DNA of 22,129 nt from CAZMVU01 sp964569295 (GCA_964569295.1 CAZMVU010000066.1:1-22129); one strand, 5' to 3'; shown: positions 9,801 to 16,372, counted from the first letter of the stretch. Numbers and translations: made by a program. The notes: generated by a model not told the origin, from the sequence alone.

Positions 9801-10636
9801 GCAACCACCCCATTGCCTGTGAATCCTTGATTACTTTCCGCAGTGGCGCGGCCGGCTTTTACGATCTCACGAACCAGGGGGGCACAGGTAATTTCGGCGG
9901 TTTCAAGTCGGGCTGTACGGCCAACCTGGTGGCGGCCGACGGCGTTCTCAACGCGCCGGACTACACGCGCACATGCTCGTGCGCCTACCATAACCAGACC
10001 TCTCTCGCGCTCATTCATATGCCAACGGCCGACTGGTGGACGGTGAATTACATAAGACGTGGCAAGGGCCCCATCGAGCGGCTGGGCATCAACTTCGGCG
10101 CCCCGGGCGACCGCCCGTCCGGCGACAACATCTTGTGGCTCGAGTATCCCATTGTAGGGGGGCCGTCACCCGAAATCGCCATCGAGCATGCACCTGCCAC
10201 GGCACAACGCTATTGTCTGCATTCATCCCGCGTTGAAGAAGGTTCCCCGCGTTGGGTGGGCGCATCGGGCATGCGCGGCATAAGCGATGTCAAAATTGCG
10301 CTGGCAAAGAACAGGCGCGTGCCCCGGCGCTGCCGTGTGCGCCTGTTTTTCTGCGAACCCGACGCGGAGGCCGTGGGTAAGCGTAGCTTCGATCTGCGGG
10401 TTCAGGGGGAAACCGTTGCCGAGGCGCTCGATATCGGTACGGCCGCAGGCGGCGCACGCCGGATGCATATTGTCGAAGTCCCGCATGTGCGCATCCGCGA
10501 TGTTCTGCGTGTTTCCTTCACACCGCGCAATAATGACAACAACCCGGGCGCGATCATCAGTGGTATCGAAATCACAACGGACGCCGAAGAGGACACCGGG
10601 GGCTTTTCTGGATTCGCGAATCGAGGGAGCAAGTGA
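6851..10636 (+). CDS. Exported PQQ-type beta-propeller protein with degenerate methyltransferase insert and C-terminal malectin-like domain
   Basis: A 1261-aa paralogue of the preceding gene, 90 bases downstream. The ATG at 6851 has GGAAG 10 bases upstream; an in-frame GTG at 6845 is too close to it. The signal peptide is MRKVFTRTVFFALIVLHLPAGAA, followed by DWPMWRYDAARTAMSPE, matching the mature start of the first propeller protein. Two propeller regions flank a Rossmann-like insert (about residues 456-565) whose SAM loop is reduced to VYGDPGAPFL. The second propeller opens at AAWTHHLGSIAQTGKSDD. The conserved Cys1042-Ser-Cys1044 (TCSCAYHNQTSLAL) corresponds to the CxC of its paralogue. Beyond it this protein alone has about 200 extra residues (from GPIERLGINFGAPGDRP) with FDLRVQGETVAEALDI and a beta-rich ending, typical of malectin/carbohydrate-binding-like folds. 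Its stop overlaps the next start (TGATG). Confidence 0.9.
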   Translation: MRKVFTRTVFFALIVLHLPAGAADWPMWRYDAARTAMSPERLPERLDLAWSRQFTPREPCWDDPLNRDLMPYDHVFEPVVMGDLMFVGFNDADKLIALDTETGETVWTHYVDGPVRMPAAARDGSVFFTADDGYLHCLDAATGERRWRFQGAPYDRRILGNRRLISTWPGRGAPVVVDDVVYFGAGIWPFMGTFLYAVDAATGGLVWRNEHDGLRYMLQPHNAPSFAGVAPHGVFVALDDRLLVPGGRSVPACFDRNTGEFQYYELAESGKTGGVFVAASEKAFFAHHREKVTSLYAMDSGEKLVAEIGHQPVLAGSRAYLSGPSVTALDLDAVADQPKKAGDARLWEVQADASGDLIGAGDLLYAGGGNTISAIRLPEDEEQPAVAWAVQVAGTVERLLAANEKLFAVTREGEILAFDNSGRTPQAITESSPDTKVDAASTRTAETLLANVNDDAGYALVYGDPGAPFLEALLNLTAFHVIAVVADAARVKSLHAHFDALGAYGHSIAVHHGTIASFSAPPYLASLTLITPGAMEKDADLPELVANVFQSLRPYGGQAFFGAHGALAAPDIQAAVEARALQGATVSQEKDRILLERAGPLPGAAAWTHHLGSIAQTGKSDDMRVKLPLGLLWFGGNSNLDVLPRHGHGPSEQVIGGRLFIQGTDCLSARDVYTGRVIWKRDLPGLNSFGIFYDETLQDTPTSTAYNQVHLPGANIRGTNFVVTEDHVYIIVDRACLVLDAATGATQDTFALPPASEHVRIDPQWGYIGVYEDILLGGADFARFSELLPDHNPEEPTWENFDYSASKRLVALNRHTGGVRWQVAAEAAFLHNGIAAGAGRVYCLDKAPPHLTGLLRRRGITAGSTQRLLALDVQTGAVIWEDTETPFGSFLNYSEAHDILLQATRPSRDQVRGERGKRMVAYRGATGEVLWEMKYPYSTFPLIHNDHIITENGMFSLATGKPLNRDHPLTAESTPWRWRREYGCNHPIACESLITFRSGAAGFYDLTNQGGTGNFGGFKSGCTANLVAADGVLNAPDYTRTCSCAYHNQTSLALIHMPTADWWTVNYIRRGKGPIERLGINFGAPGDRPSGDNILWLEYPIVGGPSPEIAIEHAPATAQRYCLHSSRVEEGSPRWVGASGMRGISDVKIALAKNRRVPRRCRVRLFFCEPDAEAVGKRSFDLRVQGETVAEALDIGTAAGGARRMHIVEVPHVRIRDVLRVSFTPRNNDNNPGAIISGIEITTDAEEDTGGFSGFANRGSK

Positions 10637-11568
10637 TGCGTCGCCGAACTTCTAGGATTCTGGCCATGGTTGCCATGGCGCTGGCATTTGCACCGGCCGC
10701 CGTGGGCTGCGACATCCCCGTTTATGAATACGCGCTCGAGAACTGGGTGCCGGACAGTTATCATATCTATGTCTTTGCAGAATCCGGCCTGGATACGGAA
10801 GATGCCGCTGCCGTCGACCGCCTTCGGGAGGCAGCGCACGGAGAGCAACGCGCCAACCTGAAACTTATTGAGGTGGCGCTGCAAGACCCGATGCCGGCAT
10901 TGGCGGATGCTTTGTGGAAAGAGCATGCCCCATCCGATACCCACGCCGCACCCTGGGTGGTGCTGCGCAACCCGCTGCCGTTACCGCCCCGGGCCGCCGT
11001 GTGGACGGGGGCGCTCGCTGAAGCGGCCGGCGCGGGGATCCTCGAGTCGGACGCGCGCCGCACCGTGGCACGCACATTGAAAGCGGGGGCCCTGGCCGTG
11101 TGGTTGCTGCTTACCTCCGGCGACGCAGAAAAAGACCAGCGCGCCATGACGACACTTCAAGGTGCGTTGAAGACCGCCGAAGAGCAAACCGCCGGCGAGC
11201 TGGGCGAGGCACAACGCGCCGGTGCCCCGGCCATAAGCGACTGCGTGCTGCGGGTCGATCGGGCTGATGAAGCGGAGGCGTTTCTCGTCGATTCGCTGCT
11301 GGCTACAGAGGCGGACCTGCGCAACTACGACGAACCCATCGTCTTTCCCGTCTATGGACGCGGCCGCGTCCTGTACGCGCTCGTGGGCAAAGGGATCAAC
11401 CCCGCCACCATTATCGACACCGCCCTGTTTTTGACCGGCGAATGTTCTTGCATCGTGAAAGACGACAACCCGGGCGTCGATCTGCTTATCAACGCCGACT
11501 GGGGTGAACCCGGCGGAAAACCCGAGGCCACCGGCTACGGGGAGATTGCGCTGCCGCACATCGACTGA
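10636..11568 (+). CDS. CxC protein, predicted lipoprotein, homologue of the ABC-operon CxC protein
   Basis: A 310-aa protein. The ATG at 10636 overlaps the stop of the propeller gene (TGATG) and has GAGGGAG about 7 bases upstream. The N terminus MRRRTSRILAMVAMALAF ends in AVGC, an acceptable lipobox, so Cys25 may be lipidated. After it comes CDIPVYEYALENW, matching in position the CRYSVREVAFVKL of the protein at 1977-3230. The best conserved block is FPVYGRGRVLYALVGKGINP, then LTGECSC (Cys270-Ser-Cys272) and NPGVDLLINADW. It lacks the C-terminal helix and linker of the minus-strand homologue. I do not recognise a named family. Translational coupling to the giant propeller argues that the two products are made together. 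Non-lipidated secretion is the alternative. Confidence 0.85.
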   Translation: MRRRTSRILAMVAMALAFAPAAVGCDIPVYEYALENWVPDSYHIYVFAESGLDTEDAAAVDRLREAAHGEQRANLKLIEVALQDPMPALADALWKEHAPSDTHAAPWVVLRNPLPLPPRAAVWTGALAEAAGAGILESDARRTVARTLKAGALAVWLLLTSGDAEKDQRAMTTLQGALKTAEEQTAGELGEAQRAGAPAISDCVLRVDRADEAEAFLVDSLLATEADLRNYDEPIVFPVYGRGRVLYALVGKGINPATIIDTALFLTGECSCIVKDDNPGVDLLINADWGEPGGKPEATGYGEIALPHID

Positions 11569-11646
11569 GGGATATGCATCCAGAAGAGTGCAGTGGCGCA
11601 GCAAGTTGCGCCGTCACGTAGAACAGGTACAAAGGAAAAGTGCCAG

Positions 11647-12582
11647 ATGCTCATGTATCTCAGGAAATGCCGTGGTTTTACGCTGATCGAATTACTCGTC
11701 GTTATTGCCATCATCGGCATACTTGCGGCGATTCTCTTGCCCGCCCTGAGCCGTGCCCGTGAGGCCGCCCGCCGCGCCTCATGCGCCAACAACCTCAAGC
11801 AGATGGGGGTGGCATTCAAGATGTACGCCAACGAATCGCCGGGGCAAAAGTGGCCGCCCCGCATGATCCGCGACGTGCATGGCAACCTGTCCAACACTAT
11901 GATTTTCAACGGCCCGTCCATGTTTCCCGAGTACCTCACCGATCTCGAGGTGGTCTGGTGTCCCTCATGGGTCGGAAAAGCCGCTACGCCGATCGAACGC
12001 TACGACATGGGCACGCGTGCCAATGGGATACCGCTCGGCAACCAGAACGGCATCATCGAGCCGGCCGAATTGCTCAAGGCCCCCTACAACTACACCGGCT
12101 GGCTGTTCATCGACGCGGTCAATTTTCTCGGCTTCGAGAAAGTCGGCACGCCGGGCAGTGGTGTGGGGGGGCGGTTTGAAGGCAGCGATTACAATGGCAC
12201 ACCGCTTGGCGAACTGGCGGCCGAGAATGTCGCCACCGGCGGCGCCGCTTCGGATGAAGACTTCGTGGTTTCGGAGGCGAACGCGGGCACACAGGCAGGC
12301 GATGGCGATACCATCTACCGGCTGCGTGAGGGCATCGAGCGGTTTCTCATAACCGACATCAACGATCCTGCGGCCGGCGCCCGCTCACAAAGCCGGATAC
12401 CCGTCATGTGGGACCATCTCACGCCGCAGATAAAAGGATCGGGGCATGTGCCCGCCGGCATGAACGTGCTTTACATGGATGGCCATGTCACCTTTGCGAA
12501 ATACCGCACCGCAGAGGAACCCTGGGTTGCCACGATAGACGGGCCGCGCATTCTTGGCCGCTACGATCGCGGATTCAAGTGA
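11647..12582 (+). CDS. DUF1559-type pseudopilin (prepilin-like N-terminal cleavage/methylation domain)
   Basis: A 311-aa protein with a textbook type IV prepilin leader: MLMYLRKCRG followed by FTLIELLVVIAIIGILAAI. The prepilin peptidase site lies between Gly10 and Phe11, and the conserved Glu is at residue 15. The helix runs into LLPALSRAREAARRASCANN, characteristic of the DUF1559 proteins abundant in planctomycetes and relatives. The C terminus has the family's H-x-DG pattern (GHVPAGMNVLYMDGHVTF). The ATG at 11647 is chosen because AAAGGAAAA lies about 10 bases upstream and the leader is then the correct short length; an in-frame GTG at 11593 would give an unusually long leader. It follows the CxC lipoprotein gene by 78 bases and may be co-transcribed. 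It is probably a surface or envelope structural protein. Confidence 0.93.
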   Translation: MLMYLRKCRGFTLIELLVVIAIIGILAAILLPALSRAREAARRASCANNLKQMGVAFKMYANESPGQKWPPRMIRDVHGNLSNTMIFNGPSMFPEYLTDLEVVWCPSWVGKAATPIERYDMGTRANGIPLGNQNGIIEPAELLKAPYNYTGWLFIDAVNFLGFEKVGTPGSGVGGRFEGSDYNGTPLGELAAENVATGGAASDEDFVVSEANAGTQAGDGDTIYRLREGIERFLITDINDPAAGARSQSRIPVMWDHLTPQIKGSGHVPAGMNVLYMDGHVTFAKYRTAEEPWVATIDGPRILGRYDRGFK

Positions 12583-12670
12583 GTGTGCGTGTTGGCCGCT
12601 TTCAAAGCGTGAATCCTGGTGGCGGGGTACGGGTCTTTCCGGAAGTTGCACCCATCCCTGGATTCCTCGC

Positions 12671-12690
12671 TGCTCCCTTGAATGGGAGCA
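12671..12690. terminator. Possible bidirectional terminator hairpin between convergent genes
   Basis: TGCTCCC-TTGAAT-GGGAGCA is a perfect 7-bp stem with a 6-base loop, centred in the 178-bp gap where the pseudopilin gene and the enzyme I gene converge. There is no clear T-run on either side, so the terminator role rests mainly on position. Confidence 0.35.
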
Positions 12691-12760
12691 TAACGCCCCA
12701 TTCCCTGAAGGCGGAACAGTACGGGCCGCGCAGCATAACAAGTCCGTTGGAAACGGGGTC

Positions 12761-14398
12761 TCATTCGCCGAGGCCTGCCTGGCGTGCGGCGGCGCGCACT
12801 GCGCCGATAAGCCGGGCGCTTACGCTGATCTGGCGGATGCCGAGCGCCACGAGCCGGGGGAGGGCATCGGCGTGGCTCGCGATTTCCCCGCACAAAGCCA
12901 GGGGCCTTGCCGCGGCGCGGGCGGCGCCGGCGACCACTTCGAGGGCACGCCAGAACGGCGGCTGGTCCGTCTGAAAGTCGCGGGCGACACGCTCGTTGCT
13001 GCGGTCCACGGCGAACAGATACTGGGTGAGATCGTTCGAGCCGACAGAGCCGAACTCCGCCACCCGGAAGATGCGTTCGGCATCGAGCACGGCCGACGGC
13101 ACCTCGAACATGACCCCGTGCACCAGTTGCGCCCCCGCGATGTCCGCCGTGTATTGAACGACCAGCTCCCGCAGCCGCAGGAATTGTTCGTAGGTGGCAA
13201 TCATGGGGTACATGACATTTACCGGCCCTTCCCGGCTGAGCCATGCGAGGGCCCGCGCCTGAGAAATCAGCAGTTCCGGCCGGGCTTCGAGCAACCGCGC
13301 CCCGCGAAAACCGAGCACCGGGTTGTCCTCCGGCTGCACATCGAGAAAGTTGCCGGACTTGTCCCCGCCGAGGTCGAGCACCCGGTAGAACACCGGCCGG
13401 CCCGCCATGGCGTCGTGGACCTGTTTGTACCGGGCGTACTGCTCGTCTTCGGTGAGCACGCGCCCCGCCGCCAGAAACTCGTACTCCGTGCGGTAAAGCC
13501 CGATGCCATCCGCTTGCATGGCATTGGCCGCGTCGGTATCGGCCGCCATGTTGATATTCGCCATCACCTGGATGCCCGGCACAGGCACGCTCGCATGCGG
13601 CGGGGCCTCGTACAGTGTTAACGCCGGATGTAGCCGCAGGGTGTGTGTGCTCGGCCACAGGGTCACCTCGCCGGTATCCCCGTTGATCAGCACCTCCTCA
13701 CCATGCCCGATTTGCCGTTGTATGCCCGGCAGCCCGCTCACCGCCGGTATCCCCAGCGCCCGTGCCAGGATAGCCGAGTGCGACGCCCGGCCGCCACGTT
13801 CGGTGATGAATCCCACCGTGTGGGAAGTGTCCAGCCCAACTGTGAGTCCCGGGCTCAATTCATCCGCCACGATGATGCGCTTTTCCCCCAGCCGGAACGT
13901 GTGGTCCACCAGCACAACATCCTGGGCCGCCTCTTCGTTCAAGAGCACGCGCAGGATGCGGTGGCGCACCTCGGCCACATCGCTCGAGCGATCACGGATA
14001 TAGTCATTGTCCACCGCACACAGCAACGCTTCATAAGCACGCAGCACCTTGTCCACGGCCGTTTCCGCGTTTATGTGTTCGCTCGCGATGGTTTGCGCCA
14101 TCTCCGATTGCAACCCGGCATCTTCCACCATCAACTTCTGTGCCGTGAAGATACCCGCGTGCTGCGCTCCCATCTTCTGCTCCGCACGCGCGACGACCGC
14201 GTCGTAAACCTGGGCGGCAACCTCGAGTGCCCGTTGCAGCCGGGCCTGTTCCGCGGGCACTTCGGCATCGGAAATGGTGTAGTGCGGCATGCGCGCGTCA
14301 TCGCCGTTGCGGACCAGAAACACGCGCGCCATGGCCACACCGCCGCTTACAGGGAGGCCCTTGAGCCGCGTTTCTTTCTTATCTCTCGATAGCTTCAT
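12761..14398 (-). CDS. ptsI: Phosphoenolpyruvate-protein phosphotransferase (PTS enzyme I)
   Basis: A 545-aa soluble enzyme that transfers phosphate from phosphoenolpyruvate to HPr, starting the PTS relay. The phosphohistidine motif is ERGGRASHSAILARALGIPA with His207. The C-terminal TIM-barrel has every expected PEP/Mg site: GIGLYRTEYEFL (298-309), RVLDLGGDK (339-347), NPVLGFRGARL, FEVPSAV, SVGSNDLTQYLFAVDRSNER (451-470) and the catalytic CGE at Cys503. It starts with the usual LKGLPVSGGVAMARVF. The length is slightly below the usual 570-575. No HPr, HPr kinase or EII gene is visible within the window, so it may serve a regulatory PTS or partners located elsewhere. No convincing ribosome-binding site was seen before the ATG. 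It converges on the pseudopilin gene. Confidence 0.96.
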   Translation of the reverse strand: MKLSRDKKETRLKGLPVSGGVAMARVFLVRNGDDARMPHYTISDAEVPAEQARLQRALEVAAQVYDAVVARAEQKMGAQHAGIFTAQKLMVEDAGLQSEMAQTIASEHINAETAVDKVLRAYEALLCAVDNDYIRDRSSDVAEVRHRILRVLLNEEAAQDVVLVDHTFRLGEKRIIVADELSPGLTVGLDTSHTVGFITERGGRASHSAILARALGIPAVSGLPGIQRQIGHGEEVLINGDTGEVTLWPSTHTLRLHPALTLYEAPPHASVPVPGIQVMANINMAADTDAANAMQADGIGLYRTEYEFLAAGRVLTEDEQYARYKQVHDAMAGRPVFYRVLDLGGDKSGNFLDVQPEDNPVLGFRGARLLEARPELLISQARALAWLSREGPVNVMYPMIATYEQFLRLRELVVQYTADIAGAQLVHGVMFEVPSAVLDAERIFRVAEFGSVGSNDLTQYLFAVDRSNERVARDFQTDQPPFWRALEVVAGAARAAARPLALCGEIASHADALPRLVALGIRQISVSARLIGAVRAAARQAGLGE

Positions 14399-14683
14399 GG
14401 GGATTGCACGGGTTTCTTTCTACTACGCGCTTCTTGCCGAGGCCGGCGCAGTGGGCACGCGGTCCCGCCCGGGAGTATGCTCCTCGTTCGCGCCCCAAGC
14501 GTAAACAGGATAGCATGGGCCGAAGAAACAGGACCAATGCCGCGATAGGGCGTACTCCTTCTTGACCCACTTCGCGCACCTCGTCCGGGAGATATCCTAT
14601 TGTCTTGGCAGCTTGGCTGCCCGTCTTCGGTTCGGAAGAACGAAGCACAGCCCGCCAGGCTGCGCGATCCCGGCGGCGAAAAC

Positions 14684-14827
14684 ATGTTGACCACCCTGCG
14701 CACTCATACCCACACCGGCCGCCCCCTCGGCAGCGAACACTTTGTCACGGCCATCGAAGGACAACTCGGCCGCATCCTGCACCGCAAGTACCCCGGCTGC
14801 CCGAAGAAAGACACGGGAAGGAGGTAA
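14684..14827 (+). pseudogene. REP-associated (Y1/IS200-like) transposase, C-terminal remnant
   Basis: The frame reads MLTTLRTHTHTGRPLGSEHF and continues into VTAIEGQLGRILHRK with a basic Pro/Gly-rich end. The phrase THTGRPLGSE..V..IE..LGR.L followed by a basic tail is the typical C terminus of REP-associated tyrosine transposases (RAYT). The catalytic HUH and Tyr region is missing: upstream DNA in all three plus-strand frames gives no matching sequence, and only about 48 codons survive. It is best read as a 5'-deleted relic. RAYTs mobilise palindromic REP sequences, and such palindromes occur at 15936-16071 and 21318-21343. Confidence 0.6.
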
Positions 14828-14906
14828 AAAGAGGGCAGCGTTCCCAGTTTTCACCCAGTTTTCCGGCATCATCACCCCATACATCGCTGTAAATTGATTC
14901 TTGCGT

Positions 14907-14936
14907 TTGACTTCAGTTCATTGGAATCAATATTCT
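14907..14936 (+). promoter_or_regulatory. Candidate sigma-70 promoter in AT-rich island
   Basis: TTGACT (14907-14912, 5 of 6 consensus) is followed after 18 bases by TATTCT (14931-14936, 4 of 6). It lies in the most AT-rich part of the window, about 40 bases upstream of a 49-codon ORF. No other strong gene follows it until 15279. Confidence 0.35.
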
Positions 14937-14973
14937 TCTCGGTATGTTATAGGATATTTACACAGAACCTTCA

Positions 14974-15123
14974 ATGGCTGAACAAGTGGCTGCCGAGAAG
15001 GACGCGGTGGAATGTCTGAGAGTGGGCCACGTCACGATTTGCAAGTTGCTGCGCCACGATTTCGTGAAGATTGTCTTATGCAGAAACGAGCTATCTTCCC
15101 ACCCCCCCTGCTCAGAATCCTGA
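14974..15123 (+). CDS. Possible small protein, 49 aa, unknown
   Basis: An ATG-to-TGA frame encoding MAEQVAAEKDAVECLRVGHV and continuing to ...SSHPPCSES. It lies just downstream of a plausible promoter, and its N-terminal half looks helical (Ala/Glu/Val-rich), but there is no clear ribosome-binding site and I recognise no family. It could be a remnant or a chance frame. Confidence 0.2.
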   Translation: MAEQVAAEKDAVECLRVGHVTICKLLRHDFVKIVLCRNELSSHPPCSES

Positions 15124-15278
15124 CGCCCTGTGAACACAGACATTTTGAGCGCACAGAAGCCCAAGGTCTTATGCCGCGATGTCGCGGCGCAAAGGCGGTA
15201 TCACAATTCGTTTAACCAGTCGCATGTGCATGAATCTCATCACTGCGCTGCTATTCTGACCCCGAAGGACAAGGCGCT

Positions 15279-15860
15279 ATGGAAAGCACGCTTTTCTTTA
15301 TACTGCTCTTTATCCACTTGAGTGCCCTGATCTTGGGCTTCGGTTCGGTACTTGTTACCGATCTTTACGGGCTGCTCTGGATTTGGGATCGGATTCGCTT
15401 CTCGCAGGTCGTCCGCGTGAGCGGCGTGACCGAGAAGTTCATATGGGCCGGGTGGGGCCTCATGGTGGCGACAGGCGTCCCCCTCCTCATCTTGAAGGGC
15501 GCAATCGACAACCTGATGATCATCAAGCTCTGCGCCGTGGCGCTGATCGGCCTCAACGGCATTCTGTTGCACGTGCTCCAGAAGAAGATACGCGGCTACG
15601 AGAAAGGCGGCGACGTGCCGGCGCTCACGCTGTTCGAGCTCGCTCTCGCGCTCTTCGTATCCCAGCTTGGCTGGTGGAGCGCCGTGCTGATCGGCTTCCT
15701 GCACCGCCACGTCCAAACGAAAATCGAGTGGCCAGACGCGCCATGGCTCCTTATCGGGCTCGTTGTCGCTGCCCTGCTCGTCCTTTGGGCAACCGGCGAG
15801 GTGCTGGTCAGGAAGAACAGGGCTGCGGCGGAAAACGTGAAGGAGAAGATTACGCCGTAA
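15279..15860 (+). CDS. Five-helix integral membrane protein, function unknown
   Basis: A 193-aa protein whose ATG is preceded by GAAGGA at 9-base spacing. Five membrane helices are evident (about residues 3-25, 54-73, 78-99, 117-141 and 155-175), with a basic C-terminal tail. His13 in helix 1 (LFIHLSALILGFGSVLVTD) and His98 at the end of helix 3 (GILLHVLQKK), plus His142 and His144, are the kind of intramembrane histidines found in b-type-heme or copper-handling families such as CopD/DUF2269-like proteins. That resemblance is suggestive, not proof. It stands alone, between a gene-poor region and a cluster of palindromes that may form its mRNA 3' end. Confidence 0.75.
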   Translation: MESTLFFILLFIHLSALILGFGSVLVTDLYGLLWIWDRIRFSQVVRVSGVTEKFIWAGWGLMVATGVPLLILKGAIDNLMIIKLCAVALIGLNGILLHVLQKKIRGYEKGGDVPALTLFELALALFVSQLGWWSAVLIGFLHRHVQTKIEWPDAPWLLIGLVVAALLVLWATGEVLVRKNRAAAENVKEKITP

Positions 15861-15935
15861 CTCCGGGCGTTCACGCAGCGGGGAGAAATGGCGCTGCACC
15901 CTTTGGCAGGGGGGAATACGGGGCCGCTTCATCCT

Positions 15936-15961
15936 GGTTCCGAAGTTTCCATTTCGGAACC
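15936..15961 (-). repeat. REP-like palindrome, family A copy 1
   Basis: GGTTCCGAA and TTCGGAACC form a perfect 9-bp stem around an 8-base loop. Read on the minus strand the core is AATGGAAAC and the right flank is AGGATG, the same core and flank as the copy at 21318-21343. It lies 75 bases after the stop of the five-helix membrane protein gene. Confidence 0.65.
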
Positions 15962-15987
15962 GGATTGTATTTCGAGGCTTTGCTTCG

Positions 15988-16006
15988 TGCTTCCCGAAAG
16001 GAAGCA
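15988..16006. repeat. Palindrome in REP-like cluster
   Basis: TGCTTCC-CGAAA-GGAAGCA is a perfect 7-bp stem with a 5-base loop, between the family A palindromes at 15936 and 16040. It differs in sequence from them, so it may be a second element type of a composite REP cluster. Confidence 0.45.
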
Positions 16007-16039
16007 GAACCCGCATGAGGCGGACAAGCTTCCAAATAC

Positions 16040-16071
16040 AGGAACGCGCCCAAATGGAAATGGCGCTCCTT
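16040..16071. repeat. REP-like palindrome, divergent family A copy
   Basis: The outer arms AGGA...GCGCC and GGCGC...TCCT pair with a 2-base bulge around the centre CAAATGGAAAT. The core AAATGGAAA is the same as in the two better family A copies, but the outer arms differ. It is placed in the family on the core and the local clustering only. Confidence 0.4.
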
Positions 16072-16372
16072 AATGCTTGAGCGGCCCGAATAATCTGGAG
16101 GCTGGGAACGAACGTCGCATGAGTAATCATGGAGGCGATTGGCCTCGATCACTGCACCAACCTCGACCAAGCTGGTCCTGGGCTGTGCGTGCCCGGTCAC
16201 CATGTCCGTCTCGTTACGCAGTTATATTGCGCACGAGGAAAGGCCATCACGCGCTCCGGCGCACTGATGATGCCCCTGCTCCGGCTGTGGATGGTGGAAC
16301 ATGCGCCGGATGCCGCGCTTGATGTGGAGTACGCGGACCGCGGGCACGGCCCGTGTTTGGTATACTGAGGGT
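16072..16372. other. Intergenic region before rnpB, no gene seen
   Basis: About 300 bases between the palindrome cluster and rnpB. A 79-codon plus-strand frame (16129-16368) has no ribosome-binding site and no recognisable sequence, and it ends inside the rnpB promoter. Apart from that promoter I see nothing supportable. Confidence 0.5.
16358..16366 (+). promoter_or_regulatory. Extended -10 promoter of rnpB
   Basis: TG-G-TATACT matches the extended -10 form (TGn followed by TATAAT-like). The distance from the last T to position 16373, the first base of the perfect P1 helix, is 7 bases, exactly where transcription should begin. No convincing -35 box stands 17 bases upstream, which an extended -10 element can compensate for. 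Confidence 0.6.

Larger units (their letters stand above)
14399..15278. other. Gene-poor region with transposase remnant and AT-rich promoter-like island
   Basis: This 880-bp stretch lacks a normal-sized gene. It holds the 3' end of a decayed Y1 transposase (14684-14827), a GGCAGC-TTG-GCTGCC hairpin (14607-14621), an AT-rich patch around 14890-14965 that contrasts with the GC-rich surroundings, a 49-codon ORF (14974-15123) and a near-perfect palindrome GCCGCGA-TG-TCGCGGC (15173-15188). Nothing else was recognised. Confidence 0.6.

Noticed and set aside
11593..11646. GTG start giving the pseudopilin 18 extra residues
   Set aside because: It would make an abnormally long prepilin leader; the ATG at 11647 has a ribosome-binding site and gives the standard leader.
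12554..13658. Long open frames on both strands across the enzyme I gene
   Set aside because: The enzyme I frame carries every catalytic motif; these overlapping frames have shadow composition.
15936..16071. Possible CRISPR-like array
   Set aside because: The palindromes differ in sequence and spacing, there is no regular repeat-spacer pattern, and no cas gene is present.
16129..16368. 79-codon plus-strand frame before rnpB
   Set aside because: No ribosome-binding site, no recognisable sequence, and it overlaps the rnpB promoter.
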